Source: Cryptomeria japonica
Taxonomy: Eukaryota > Streptophyta > Pinopsida > Cupressales > Cupressaceae
Assembly: GCF_030272615.1 (NCBI RefSeq)
Contig: NC_081412.1
Coordinates: 19,319,932-19,383,931, forward strand
Direction: 5' to 3'
DNA length: 64,000 nucleotides
The notes under the pieces are model-generated. The model worked only from the letters and a program-made list of their open reading frames with translations. It was not told the origin of the DNA and ran no database searches. Numbering within the stretch: position 1 is the first letter of the stretch; the number at the start of each line of letters is the position of its first letter. The position numbers and the translations under genes are program-made. This document shows positions 1 through 11,784 of this stretch, piece after piece.

Positions 1-945
1 TTGCTATGAAATCCAATGGTCATACTTGTACCAACTTGTTTGTAATCTCGATGAGAGAATTAGGTTTTTGTTGTGTTACCAACCTAATTGATTTGTATTT
101 AAGGTTGATGAAGTTATTTTGTTTAGTATTCAAAAGAGTTGGCAGAAAATAGTTGAGTGTGTGGTTGCCAAACCAGATAAAGAGTCTGCAATTTGAATAA
201 AGGCAGAAGGAGCTTAAAAGGATCTCATCAAACAAGTGTAGTGCTATTTAGACAGATCAAGCAAAATCCTATTGTTCTCTAACAATTATAGAAGAATTGA
301 AATCCCCTAACTGGGTAAGCTCTAACAAGCTTGGTTACTTATTAAATCCTCTAACAAGGTGATCCATTAGATTGGATTTTCAAATCCTCAACTGAGGTTA
401 CTCCTTACAGGGTGTTTTCTTCTAACAAGGCAATTGTAGTCAATCCCTTAACCGGGTGATTCCTAAAAGGATCAGTTCTTAACAAGACTTTTGTAAAAGC
501 TTTAATAGGCTTGGCTCCTAATAGGGAGAACTTAAAAAGAGTTCAGATGTTATCTTGTGAATCCCATCTCACTGTGGTTTTTACCTATTTGGGTTTCCAT
601 GTAAAAAATACTTGTGTCATGTGGTGAATGTTTTTTTGGTTATGATCTTATGGTTTATTTGCTTAACTACTTAACTATTTTGATAAGGCATGATAATCGG
701 AAGCTTTGAGAAATGTAATATGTTGACATATGATAAAGCATTTGGATGTTTACAAGTTTAATGTTGTTTACTATTAAGTTGTTGTAATAGTCAACTAGAT
801 TTTCTTATGAGTATTTACAGTGGTATTTCATTTGATAAGTTTACTTTGTGATTGAGATTGAGAAGTTTGTGTCAGTTTTTCTATTTACTGATTCACCCCC
901 CCTCTCAGTAATCTACCAGATACTTATTCTTTTATCATACCATCA
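1..945 (+). repeat. Copia LTR, 5' end cut by window
   Basis: This is the 3' part of a Copia long terminal repeat. It ends in ...ACCATCA directly before a primer-binding site. Near its end it has the box ATTCACCCCCCCTCTCAG (893-910), which all the large Copia LTRs here carry. The same sequence recurs in reverse complement within 1727-2989, so about 320 bp of this LTR should lie left of the window. The LTR includes an array of short palindromes at 296-545 and a GTGGTTTTTACC / GGGTTTCC pair at about 572-600. It would supply promoter, R and U5 sequence for a + strand element. The assignment is firm and the boundary is clear only on the right. Confidence 0.85.
296..545 (+). repeat. Array of mini-palindromes in LTR
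   Basis: A run of short units, each with a pyrimidine arm, a TAAC/TAACA-like centre and a purine arm, for example CCTCTAACAAGG, CCCTTAACCGGG and CTTCTAACAAGG. They are spaced roughly 20-40 bp apart. The same arrangement appears in the other Copia LTRs of the window (2046-2340, 35840-36058, 50610-50815, 57865-58060). Confidence 0.6.
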
Positions 946-960
946 ATTAGTATCAGAGTC
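946..960 (+). other. Primer-binding site, initiator-Met tRNA type
   Basis: ATTAGTATCAGAGTC lies directly after the LTR end. It matches the plant Copia primer site ATTGGTATCAGAGC apart from a few changes. It primes minus-strand DNA synthesis in an intact element; the substitutions suggest decay. Confidence 0.8.
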
Positions 961-1002
961 TCTCAGGTCATCTAAGGTCTAAGCCTAACAACTTGAGGAG
1001 AT

Positions 1003-1268
1003 CATGATGAAGAAGGAAGGTCTAAAGTTCAACAAAGAAAACTATAGGATATGAAGTGACATAATAAAAATTTACATCAAGAGTTTGGGAAGTCAGCATT
1101 GGGGTCATGTAGATACTAAGTATATTGTACATACTGGGATTCTGACTGATGATCAGAAGAAAGAGCAACAATAAAATCATCAAGCATTGGAGGCTATTAT
1201 CAGTTCCTTGTCTAATGCTGAATATGTAGATGTTTATGGTCTTGAAAATGCATATGATTTTACTACTT
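1003..1268 (+). pseudogene. Copia gag N-terminus, broken
   Basis: From the ATG at 1003 the frame reads like the start of a Copia gag: a short polar leader, then an N-Y-R-x-W-like stretch, then helix-forming sequence up to about 1268. Two in-frame stops are present, a TGA where the family has the Trp of 'W' in NYxxW, and a TAA about 40 codons further on. Similarity to gag ends at about 1268, where the reading changes to unrelated sequence. It belongs to the element whose LTR and primer site precede it. No CCHC knuckle or pol remains. Confidence 0.65.
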
Positions 1269-1726
1269 GATTTACATCACCAAAAGCTCGATATCTTGAT
1301 CACCCTCGAGCTACACTCTTTTCTCATCAATCTGTGATTTATGGGTTTCTCATTCAATGTCGACCTACTCATCACCTACGACATTGATGAATAGTTTTCT
1401 TACCACTTTATGAGTTCCACATGGAGTCTACATGTCATCCTTAGTTGCCATCCAGCTCAACTCAGTCTACTATGTCGGTGCAGGTTTAGGCACCGACCAA
1501 AAACACACTATAGGTTTATACCTTCATACAATCGGTTCAACTTACCTTACTGGTGAGACATTAATTTATTATCCTTCATTCCTCCCTATCTCCTTTCTAC
1601 TGGTTGATCATATTGACCAGTTGTCAAGGCAAGGCATATGACTAGGGTGAGTCATTATGTACATCTCCATTGGTTGAGATCTCTTCACTTTTGCATTTTC
1701 TTCCATCATATTCCATACCAGTAACA
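1269..1726. other. Unassigned spacer between inverted LTRs
   Basis: No convincing coding frame. The sequence is neither gag nor LTR. It ends in TAACA (1722-1726) directly against the terminal TGATGG of the next LTR. It may be host sequence, or a rearranged internal piece of the left element. Confidence 0.4.
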
Positions 1727-2989
1727 TGATGGTATGATGAAAAAATAAGTATCCAATAGATTACTGAGAGGGGGGTGGGGTGAATCAGTAAATAGAAACA
1801 CTGATACAAACTTTCCAATCTCAATCACAAAGTAAACTTATGAAATGAAATACCACTATAAATACTCACAGTAAACAACATTAAACTTGTAAACATGCAT
1901 TTCTGAAAGCTTCAGGTTATCATGCCTTATTAGAATAGTTACGTAGTTAATCGAATCAACCATAAGATCATAACCACAAAAAAATTCATCACATGACACA
2001 AGTATTTTTGATGTGGAAACCCAAATAGGTAAAAATCATGGTGATATGGGACTCACAAGATAATATCTGAACTCTTTTGAAGTTTGCCTTGTTAGGAGCC
2101 AAGCCTGTTAAAGCTTTTATAAAAGTCTTGTTAAGAACTGATCCTGTTAGGAATCACCCGGTTAAGGGATTGACTACAAATGTCTTTTTAGAAGCAAATA
2201 CCTTGTAAGGAGTAACCTCAGTAGAGGATTTGAAAATCCAATCTAATGGATCACTTTGTTAGAGGATTTAATAAGTAACCAAGCTTGTTAGAGGTTACTA
2301 GGTTAGGGGATTTCAATTTTGCTGTAATTATTAGAGAACAACAAGAGTTTTATTGATCTGTCTGAATAGCACTACACTTTCTTGATGAAATCCTTTTAAG
2401 CTCCTATCTGCCTTTATTCAAACTATAGACTCATTATCCAGTTTGGGAACCACACACTCAACTGATTTTTGCCAACTCTTGCCAACACTAAACAATACAA
2501 CTTCATCGACCTTAAATATAAATTGATTAGGTCAGTAACACAATAAAAACCTAATTCTCTCATCGATATTACAAACAATTTGGTACAAGTATGACCATTG
2601 GATTTCATAGCAATCTCTACATGTCAATTAAGAAAACCTCAACCGCTCCTTGATTACCGCTTCATGAGCTTAGTTACTCATCACACGCTTTGCATTAGAT
2701 GCAATACATTTTTCTCATTACCTAGACAAGCAAATATGCCAATTTTTTTTGAACTTGTCTTCTTACAATGACCATACATGTCACCATCATTACCGCTCAA
2801 CAATAGATCATAAACCAACATAACCAATTCAACAACTTTAATGAGTTAGGGTTTAAGAAAAATGACTAGTAGGGTTTACCGGTTACATTACATAGATAGG
2901 GTTTAACCTTTTACATCGGTTACCGGTTCAACTCACAAACTTACATACCAGTTTCCAATGTCCTTCACAAAGCTCTTCCTACTGGTACA
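1727..2989 (-). repeat. Copia 3' LTR of element A (minus strand)
   Basis: Read on the minus strand, this starts TGTACCAGT just after a purine-rich tract (2990-3003) and ends ...ACCATCA at 1727, about 1263 bp in all. It is the inverted counterpart of 1-945. It carries the conserved G-run box (1767-1790), the mini-palindrome array (2046-2340) and a TATA-like AT stretch near 2510-2525. It sits directly downstream of element A's RNase H, so it occupies the position of A's 3' LTR. It does not resemble the LTR at A's 5' end (24075-25653). Confidence 0.75.
2046..2340 (-). repeat. Array of mini-palindromes in LTR
   Basis: This is the counterpart of 296-545 in the opposite orientation: units such as CCTTGTTAGG, ATCCTGTTAGGAT-like and CCCGGTTAAGGG, with a GTTA centre on the + strand. 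Confidence 0.6.
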
Positions 2990-3076
2990 TTTCTCTCCCT
3001 TTGACACAATGACAAAGGGTACTATACACTCCCCCTTTGACTGCTATCAACTCCCCCTGATCCACATAAAGGCTTC
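2990..3076 (-). other. Polypurine tracts upstream of A's 3' LTR
   Basis: Read on the minus strand, three purine runs follow the RNase H stop: one at 3051-3058 (AGGGGGAG), one at 3030-3038 (AAAGGGGGAG) and one at 2991-3003 (CAAAGGGAGAGAA). Multiple polypurine tracts are typical of Sirevirus-type Copia elements. The tract nearest the LTR is the likely plus-strand primer. Confidence 0.6.
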
Positions 3077-5481
3077 CTAGACAGATGATGCAAGTCCCAA
3101 CTTGCGTCGGAGGTACTCAAAAGTGCTTATCGGTAATAGTTTGGTGAAAATGTCTGCTACTTGTTCTCTAGTAGGGACACAATCCATCCTTACCTCCTAT
3201 CCTTCAACCTTCTCTCTAAGAAAGTGATACTTGATAGCAACGTGCTTTGTTCTAGAATACATGACTAGATTCTTTGGTATGTTGATTACAATCTAATTGT
3301 CACACCGAATGAGAATAGGATCAGTGATGTCCACCTGTATGTCTTTGAGAGTCTGCTTCATCCAAAGCACCTTAGAGCAACATGTAGAAGCACCAATGTA
3401 TTTAGCTTCAGTGGTAGATGGAGAGATTGAGTCTTGTTTCTTGCTATGCCATGAGACCAATCATTCACTTGGAAAGAATTCCCTACCACTTGTGCTCTTT
3501 CGATCATCAATGCAACCTTCCCAATCAGCATCAATGTATGCTTCCAAGATAAAATATCCTTGTTTAGGATACCACAAACCATAGCTGAGCATCCCTTGTA
3601 GGTACCTAAAGATTCTGCTAACAACATTCATATGTGACTGCTTTGGTGTAGCTTGGAATCTGGCCATGATGCATACTTCTTGAACTATATCTAGTCTTGA
3701 AGTAGTTAGATACAGTAGACTTCCTATCATGGATCTGTACAGAGTCTGATCCACCACCAGTGATTCATCATTCTTGCTCAATTTACTATCGGTCACCATG
3801 GAGGTACTTACCAATTTACAATCTTCTAGTTAGAATTTCTTCAACATCTCCTTTTCATACTTTACTTGTGAGATAAAGATTCCTTTATCTTGCTGTAATA
3901 ACTGCAAACCAAGGAAGTAAGTCAATTCACCAAGCATTGACATTTCAAATTCTGACTGCATATGATCAACAAATTCTTTGTAGAGGGTGTCCTTGTTTCC
4001 TCCAAAGATAATGTCATCTACATACACAACCATAATGATCATGTGGTTCCCATATTTCTTTATGTACAAATTGCTATCAACACTTCCCTTTTTAAGTCCC
4101 TCCTCCTTTAGATACTGATCTAATTTTGAGTACCATTCTCTACGAGCTTTCTTTAGACCATACAATGCTTTCTTCAACCGAGACACAAATGTCTCATCAT
4201 CATGCAACCTAAACCCTTCCGGTTGCTCCATGTACACTTCTTCCAAATTTCCATTTGGTATACTTTATAGCCCTTGTAGGCAAAGTAGGCTAGAAACATT
4301 CTAATTGCTTCTAATCTAGCTACCGATGCAAATATTTTTTCAAAGTCAATCCCCTCTACCTAAGAGTATCCTTTGCACACTAGTCTAGATTTATGCCTAA
4401 CAATCTTAATTTATTCATTCATCTTGTTCTAGTAGACCCATTTAGTGCTAATGATGTTCTTGTCTTCTGATCTAGGGACTAATTCCGAAGTCTTGTTCTT
4501 CTCAATCTACTGCAGTTCTTCTTCCATAGCATCCATCTATTCTTGTCTTTTGCTCACCTCATTGAATGTTTTGGGTTTAACTTCAGTTATGAGGCAGAGG
4601 TTTACTTGTTCATCATTCTAAGAAAGTCTTCTTTTAGTCTTCACACCATCACTCTTATTTCCCAGAATTTGCTCTTCTGGGTGATTCAGTTATACATACC
4701 AGTTGGGGGCCTTCTTGGATGCTTCCTCTAGTTCAATTCTTGATTGAGCTTCATCATCTTCATCACTGAAGTTATCATACCAGTTGACCTATGGTTGACA
4801 TCCTTTGTGCATATCCTCATCAACTTTTACATGCACACTCTTTAGAACTCTTCTTAGTCTTTAGTTGTAGCATTTGTAGGCCTTGTTCTTAGATGAGTAA
4901 CCAAGGAAGATTCCTTCATCACTCCTGGAGTCAAAAATTCCTATACCATCCATATCTTTCTTGATAAAGTACTTTCTTCCAAATACTTTGAAGTATTTGA
5001 CTGAAGGCTTCCGGTCATACCACAACTCATAAGGTGTCATTCTCTTGTTTGTTCTTAATTGAACCCGGTTCAAAGTATATGTAGTAGTATGAACAACTTC
5101 CTTCCAATATCTGTCTGATAGATTGGCCTCATTTAACATGGTTCTGGCCATCTCCTTGACTATCTTGTTCTTCCTTTCTACCACACCATTTTTCTATGGT
5201 GTCCTAGGAGCTGAGTATTTCCTTCTAATTCCATACTTTTCACAATAATCTTCAAACTTGTTTGAAGTAAACTCTCCACCCCGATCTGATCTTAGGCATT
5301 TTAACCTGCACCCACTTTATTTCTCCACCATCTTCCTAAAGATCTTGAATCGTTCAAATTCTTATGATTTATCTTGCAGAAAGGTGACTGATGTCATTCT
5401 TGAGTAATCATGAATGAAGAGCATAAAGTATCTCTCACCTGCAAGTGCTCTTGTCCTAGTTGGACCACACAAATCTGTATG
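3077..5481 (-). pseudogene. Element A pol, integrase C-half to RNase H
   Basis: The downstream half of a Copia pol read on the minus strand. Integrase core remains at 5479-4861, with the catalytic Glu in a V-E-R-K-N context near 5175. The linker region (4860-4250) is full of stops. Reverse transcriptase at 4246-3830 keeps the catalytic YVDDIIFGG (about 4001-4027) and the ALYGLK box. The RT thumb and RNase H start (3814-3461) include Y-x-D-A-D-W. The RNase H continues with frameshifts to a stop at 3077, including the V-A-D-I-F-T-K box. Frameshifts near 3830, 3480 and 4250, plus several stops, make it non-functional. The other half lies at 19808-24036. Confidence 0.85.
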
Positions 5482-6487
5482 TGTTAGGTCCCAAAGACAA
5501 CTGAGAGGGGGGGGGGTGAATCAATTGTCTAATAAATTCAAACCAAAAAAAACTCAACCAACTTAATGCTTAATACTGGTAAACTAGTTAAGTATGCCAG
5601 TAGACAGTGTTAACAGTTAATTGCTATACCGGTAAAGATTAATGCATAAAACATAAACACAAAGCCATCCACAACACATAACACCAATATTTGTATGTGG
5701 AAACCCTGTAAGGGGAAAAACCATGGTGGGAAACCTTACCCACAATCAGATGATACTACTGCAGATAGTAAGTGTACATAAATGGGGTCTGCACATGCAG
5801 AAAGGCCAATAGCCTAGAGCTCACTGCTCAATCACAAAATGGGAGTCACACTGACTACAGTTCGATGGTTAAATCCAATAAGAATGTACTGCACAAAAAC
5901 CTAGCTTCACCTTCAAATGATGTCTTCACGTATACCTCTTCTTAATCTTGCATATACCTTCTCACAATTCTTTTTTGCATTCCACATTCGATCTTACAAA
6001 TAAGATCTTACATTTATACCATAACCTAAGACCAAATTTAGTAGGTCGGCTCTACAAGATATTACAATAAAAACATTTTACAAACAATATATTATCCGAT
6101 GCAATAACTGATTAAACATGTCAGCTTAAAGCATTTACAACAATAATAAATCATCTCCATAGTGTGCCATGCTGATCTGGAAAAGATAAACCTGCCGGTG
6201 TAACCCTAGATAACCTTGGACCTATTTGCCGGTAAAAGCAAATATGCAAATATGATTATACCAATGATTAATTCTTCAAAACAAAGTGTCCACACGATGT
6301 CTTCGACATTACCAAGTGTCTTCCATATAATTCCAAGTGTCGGTGATCATTATATCCTGATGGTGAACCATATACCAGTAACTCTGCAATAGTTACTTGC
6401 TTGCCGATGAATACTGCTGGATCTCCAGAGTGCTAGTGCTTTAGTAGGTGTTGACATCAATGACAAAACCATAACAAAATACCAACA
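5482..6487 (-). repeat. Element H 3' LTR
   Basis: About 1006 bp. On the minus strand it starts TGTTGGTATTTTG at 6487 and ends GGGACCTAACA at 5482. The G10 run at 5507-5516 followed by TGAATC is the conserved Copia box. The motif GTGGAAACCC...GGGGAAAAACCATGGTGGG lies at about 5697-5730. It pairs with the split 5' LTR at 11046-11454 and 19235-19807. Confidence 0.9.
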
Positions 6488-6834
6488 ATCTCTCCCTTTG
6501 GTATTGATGGCAACACAAGATGGAAAAACCAACAATCTCTCCAAAAAGATCATAACCAGAATACAGAGAGTAATAGTCTCTCTCAAACAACAATCTCTCC
6601 CCCTAGGAGCAACATGTGTTATTCAAAGTTCTCCTAAAAGATAATGTGTTTTTCCATAGACTTCTCTCCCCCTTTGACATCAAATGCCAAAGTTATAATA
6701 ATACCAAGTTCATATACAAAATACCAATCAATTCAATATACCAACTACTCCCCCTGAGAAGCAGCTTCCTCATCAAAGACCGGAGTAAAAGATTTGTATT
6801 TTAATTTTGCTGGTTGATGACAATCATCAACTGT
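6488..6834 (-). other. Element H 3' region with multiple polypurine tracts
   Basis: Noncoding between RNase H and the 3' LTR. On the minus strand there are purine runs at about 6750 (AGGGGGAGTAG), 6664-6676 (AAAGGGGGAGAGAAG), 6594-6604 (AGGGGGAGAG), 6532-6542 and 6489-6499 (CAAAGGGAGAG, adjoining the LTR). This multiple-PPT layout matches Sirevirus-type elements. Confidence 0.65.
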
Positions 6835-7390
6835 CTAAGTCTCTACTGGTGGTGGTATGACTCCAAGCTGATCTTTGAGATATTCAAAAGTCTCCTTAGG
6901 CAAAGGTTTTGTGAAAATATCTGCAAGTTGCTCTTTAGTATTCACATAAACCAGTTTTATCTCTTTTTCTTCAACTTTTTCCCTTAGAAAATTCAGTTTG
7001 ATAGAAACATGTTTTGTTTTAGAATGTAATACCGGATTCTTAGCTATATCAATTGCTACAGTGTTATCACAATATATAGTAATAGGTTCCTTGCATTTTA
7101 CCTGTATGTCCTTCAACATTTGTTTGAGCCATAGTACCTATGTAGAGTGAGTTGCTGCTGCAACATATTTTGATTCTGTTGTTGATAAAGATGTACAACT
7201 CTATTTCTTACTTAACCAAGAGGCTAATCTCTTTCCAAGAAAGAATGCTCCGTCGGTGGTGCTTTTTCTATCATCCACATCTCCTGCCCAATTTGCATCT
7301 GTGTATGCACATAGATCAAAATTTTCATCTCTAGGATACCATAATCCAAGATTTGCAGTGCCTTATAAGTACCGGAAAATCTTTTTACTG
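6835..7390 (-). pseudogene. Element H RNase H
   Basis: The C-terminal RNase H of the Copia polyprotein. The intact frame from 7119 to the stop at 6835 contains Y-C-D-N-T-V-A-I-D, K-T-K-H-V-S-I-K, and E-Q-L-A-D-I-F-T-K-P-L-P, which are standard for this domain. Upstream, at about 7120-7390, the D-A-N-W and D-D-R-K-S type residues occur in shifted frames, so at least one frameshift separates RT from RNase H. The product ends P-P-P-V-E-T. Confidence 0.8.
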
Positions 7391-8441
7391 TTGATTCATG
7401 ATTTTCTCTAAGATTACTTTGAAATCTAGAAACAATACATACTGCATTCATAATATCAGGTCTGGTTTGTGTCAAATATAGTAAACCTCCTATCATAGAT
7501 TTGTATCTAGTTGGATTAACAGGTCTAGATTCATGCCTTTGAGATAATTTGTCATTTGTAGTCATAGGTGTGCTTACTGGTTTAGAGTTCTCCATCCCAA
7601 ATATCTTTAGTAACTCTTTCAAGTACTTGGATTGACTCAAAAACATACCTTTGTCAGTCTGTGAAATCTGCAAACCTAAAAAGAATTTTATTTCTCCAAT
7701 CATAGACATTTCAAATTCTTGCTGCATTTTAATAGAAAATTCTTTACATAATCCATCTTCTCCTCCAAAGATTATATCATCAACAAATACTTCTATAATC
7801 AAGATGTCATCATTAGTTATTTTGTAATATAAATTGATGTCTGCATTTCCTTTAGTAAAAGCAATCTTTAAAAGATACTTATCCAACATTCCATACCAAG
7901 CTCTTGGGGCTTGTTTCAATCCATACAGAGCTTTTCTTAACCTGTAAACCATATCATTGTTATCTATCAAAGAAAATCCATTAGGTTGTTCAATATATAC
8001 TTCCTCTTCAAGATCTTCATTCAAGAATGCACATTTAATATCTATTTGATAGACTTTGTAGTTCTTGTGAGTTGCAAAAGCCAAGAATAATCTGACTGCC
8101 TCAATTCTAGCTACCGGTGCAAAGATTTCATTGTAATCAACTCCTTCTTTCTGAGAATATCCCTTACACACTAGTCTTGCTTTATTTCAGACAACCTTAC
8201 CATCTTCATTAAGTTTGTTTCTAAATACCCATTTGGCTCCAATTATATTTTTATCTTTAGGCCGAGGAACTAATGTCCAAGTGTTATTTTTCTCAATTTG
8301 TTCTAATTCTTTTTCCATAGCTTTAATCCAAAATTTATCTTCACATGCCTCATTAACAGATGATGGTTCAATTTGAGAAATAAGACATACCTCTTCATTT
8401 TCCAATCTTCCTCTTGTCATCTCCCTTAAATTTGTTTCCAA
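7224..8441 (-). pseudogene. Element H reverse transcriptase
   Basis: Copia RVT_2-type reverse transcriptase. The N-terminal portion (8441-8187) contains W-T-L-V-P-R-P and I-G-A-K-W-V-F, then one in-frame TGA at 8187. The main frame 8171-7224 has [17 protein letters not shown], catalytic F-V-D-D-I-I-F-G-G (about 7765-7795), F-F-L-G-L-Q and S-M-I-G-G-L-L-Y-L-T. The last 50 codons of the open frame drift out of the RNase H reading frame. It is frame-shifted relative to the gag-integrase ORF upstream, near 8400-8440. Confidence 0.88.
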
Positions 8442-10989
8442 TTATCTGATCTTGAAAATGATTCAATTTTACATACCGGGATGTCTTAGTTTGTTGTTGT
8501 TCTTCAATTACTGTGGAATCCTCTGATGGTACCGGGGTAACTGGATCTTCATTCTGTACTCGTGGATTTAGTTTAGGTTCATTTGTCACAATTTCTATTT
8601 CCAGTTTAGAATCTATATACCTTGAAGTTCCTCTGAATTGTTCATAAATTTTTACATTTGTACTCTCAACAATTTTCTGCAATCTTTTATTAAAACATCT
8701 ATATGCCTTGCTCTTAGATGAATAACCAAGAAATATTCCTTCATCACTTCTAGGATCAAATTTTCCAATATACTCATCTCTTCTAATATAACATTTACTT
8801 CCAAAAATTCTAAAATACTTAAGAGTAGGAGTATTACCAAACCATAGTTCATGAGGGGTCTTACCAGTTTCACCTTTGATATGAACTTTGTTGAATGTAT
8901 AGATGGTTGTGCTAACTGCTTCTCTCCAATATACATGTGGTAAATTTGATTCAGATAACATACTTCTTGCTTCATCCAAGATAGTTCTGTTTTTCCTTTC
9001 AACAACTCCATTCTGGTGTGGTGTCCAAGGTGCTGATAGCTGTCTTCTGATTCCATTCACTTCACAGAATGTATTAAAGTCCTTAGATGTGAATTCTCCT
9101 CCTTGATCTGATCTTAAACATTTGATTTTCTTACCAGTTTCATTTTCAACCATTGCTTTGAATAGTTTGAACTTTCCAAGTGCTTCTGAGTTTTCTTTGA
9201 GAAAAGTAACCCAACACATTCTAGAATAATCATCAATAATTAGCATGAGATATCTATCACCTTGTAAGCTTTTAGTTCTAGCTCGACCACATAAATCAGT
9301 GTGAATCAAATCAAGATCATTATTGGATTTTTCTGGAATACTTTTGAAACTAGCTCTAACTTGTTTTCCAAATTGACATTCCTTACATATTGTATTCTGA
9401 GGTTTCACAATTTTAGGTAGATCTCTAACTACCTTAGAAGTACTAATTTTTATCATGCAATCAAAGTTTACATGACATAGTCTCTTATTCCATAACCAAC
9501 TTTCATCTATATGTGCAATCAAGCATGCCTTTTCACTGTTATTCAAATGAAAGATAATACCTCTAGTCTGATTACCGGTCGCAATTTCTAAACCAGTTCT
9601 ATTCATGATTTTGCATTTTCCATTCTTAAATTGTAACTGAAATCCTTTCTCAACTAATTGACCAACACTTAAAAGATTATGCTTTAATCCTTCAACATAG
9701 TAGACATTGTCAGTGTTATGCTTACCATCAAGAGATATTGTACCCTTACCTTTGATTGAATAGGCTTTGTCATCCCCAAATCTTACTAAGCCTCCATTGT
9801 ATTCTTGAAAGTTCAAAAATTTACCTTTGTCTCCTGTCATATGATGTGAGCATCCTGAGTCAATGATCCATTCATCCTTTACTTCAACTTTAGCTGCTAG
9901 GGCTTGTTCTACCGGTTGAGCAGTAGGTGTCGGTTGATCTTCTGTTATAGCAACAAAAACCCATCCATTGTCTGCTAGATCCTCATCAGAATCATCAGTT
10001 ACACCTTCATCAACATTGTAACAAGATTTGTCTTTGTTCTTTTTAAATTTGTATCTCTGATATTCAGGATTAGGCTTGTATGTTCTTCTAGCTTCTTCTC
10101 TTAGTCTAACATGTCTATCAAGGTATTTCGAAGCCATATGACCAATCTTATTGCAGTTAAAACATTTAAAGGGTGCTATACCTTCATATTTACTTCCAAC
10201 TGGACCTTTTGGCATTTTCCTTGCAAATAGTGCTTCAAGTTCTTCATTCTCCTTCCTAGTTTCTTCAAGCTCTCTTGCATAAAAGGCTTTCCAATCTGAT
10301 TTGTCAAATGATGGAGCAGATGATGTTGATGCTTTAAAGGCCAAATCTATCTTTATAGTAGCAACATGACCAAATTCCTCAATTTCAAAGGCTAAAAGTT
10401 TTCCAATTAATGTATCACTAGTTACTGATGTATTAGGCATTGTTCTCAACTCATTTATAGTAGTAACCTTCATTTTATATGCCGGTGGAAATCCTCTTAA
10501 GATTTTTGAAAAAATTTCATCCTCACTCAAGGTTCCTCCACAACATTTAATACCCAAAACAATTTCATTTACTCTTTCCATAAAAGCAGAAATCCTTTCA
10601 TCTTCTTCCATTTTCAGATGTTCATACCTGACTCGAAAGCTTTCAAGTTTTGCAATCTTGACTGTGGAATCTCCTTCATTCAGTGTTTCCAAATAATCCC
10701 AAATAGATTTACCGGTAGACCTTTCTGATAATCTCTTGATTTATTGATCTGATAAAGCGCTCAAAAGTGCTTCTCTTGCTTTGCAATCATTCTCCTCATC
10801 TTTAGCTAAGGTAGTTGGAGCAGTCTGACCAGCTACAACAACAGCTATAGCAGCAGTATAACTGTTCTTTGTAACTTCCCAGATGTCTTTACCAATGCAA
10901 TTCAGATGTATCTTCATCTTGATCTTCCATATCCCATAGTTGGTTCCATCAAGTTTAGGACTATCCTTCCTGAAATAATTAGTAGTCAT
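8395..10989 (-). pseudogene. Element H gag-protease-integrase
   Basis: One long frame, broken by a single in-frame TAA at 10741. Gag starts at the ATG at 10989 (D-G-T-N-Y-G-I-W-K motif) and continues from 10738. The zinc knuckle at about 10130-10175 reads C-F-N-C-N-K-I-G-H-M-A-S-K-Y, so the last Cys is replaced by Tyr. Protease with W-I-I-D-S-G-C-S-H-H-M is at 9838-9875. The GAG-pre-integrase HxxxH/CxxC zinc region is at about 9380-9520. The integrase catalytic triad is intact: D in H-T-D-L-C-G (about 9290), D in L-R-S-D-Q-G-G-E-F (about 9095), and E in N-G-V-V-E-R-K-N-R (about 9000). The frame is lost near 8400, before RT. Defects are few, so this is a fairly young copy. Confidence 0.9.
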
Positions 10990-11031
10990 TGGATCTCCTC
11001 AAGTTGTTAAACTTCTGCAAAAGAGGACTAA

Positions 11032-11045
11032 GCTTTGATACCAAT
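11032..11045 (-). other. Element H primer-binding site
   Basis: On the minus strand ATTGGTATCAAAGC follows the 5' LTR end directly, one base away from the initiator-Met-type site TATCAGAGC. Confidence 0.85.
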
Positions 11046-11454
11046 TATTAGGTCCCAAAGACAACTAAGAGGGGGGGGGGTGAATCAATTGTTCAATAAA
11101 TTCAAACCAAAAACAACTCAACCAACTTAATGCTTAATACTGGTAAACCAGTTAAATATGCCGGTAGACAATGTTAAAATTTAATTGCTATACCGGTAAA
11201 GATTAATGCATGAAACATAAACACAAAGTCATCCACAACACATAACACCAATATTTGTATGTGGAAACCTTGTAAGGGGAAAAACCATGGTGGGAGACCT
11301 TACCCACAATCAGATGATACTACTGTAGATAGTAAGTGTACATAAATGGGGTTTGCACATGCAGAAAGGCCAACAGCCTAGAGTTCACTGCTCAATCACA
11401 AAATGGGAGTCACACTGACTATAGTTGGATAGTCAAAAACCTAGCTTCACCTTC
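11046..11454 (-). repeat. Element H 5' LTR, U5-side piece
   Basis: The terminal piece of H's 5' LTR. The conserved G10 box is at 11071-11080, followed by TGAATC. It is cut by G1 after CCTTC (11450-11454). The same CCTTC resumes at 19230, and the uninterrupted sequence can be read in the 3' LTR near 5910-5930. Confidence 0.9.
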
Positions 11455-11626
11455 TGTAGCATCCTAAAATTGCGACACCTGTAATTTCGACCGCATTTCG
11501 GTCTTCACGATGGTGACGCAACACGCAACCTGAATGGAGACCCCGAAACCTGATTATGACACTGAAAACTGCATTTTCTTGCACCCTGGCCTGAACCTCC
11601 TTTGCACCCTGCTGTCCCGGGAGGTG

Positions 11627-11653
11627 GGACCAGAGCGCCCAGCGCCCTGGTCC
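11627..11653 (+). repeat. GC-rich palindrome in LTR
   Basis: An inverted repeat with arms GGACCAGAGCGCC and GGCGCTGGG-like/GCGCCCTGGTCC around a short centre. It is strongly GC-rich in an AT-rich context. The 3' LTR of the same element has two such units. Confidence 0.75.
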
Positions 11654-11776
11654 CTGGGTCCTATTTTGGGCCCGGTCTCTTTTGGACTTCGGGTCTTTAT
11701 GTTTGCAAATTGGAAAATTATCTTTCCTAGTTGGCCTAAGGTCGGGAAAATCAGTCTATCAGCCCTAATTGACAAG

Positions 11777-11784
11777 TATATAAA
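11777..11784 (+). promoter_or_regulatory. TATA box of G1 LTR
   Basis: TATATAAA, about 320 bp into the LTR and conserved in the 3' LTR at 18373-18380. It is the likely start region for the genomic transcript. Confidence 0.55.

Noticed and set aside
1432-1641. A small gene in the spacer between the inverted LTRs
   Set aside because: A 69-codon frame with no motif, no clear coding composition and no counterpart elsewhere in the window.
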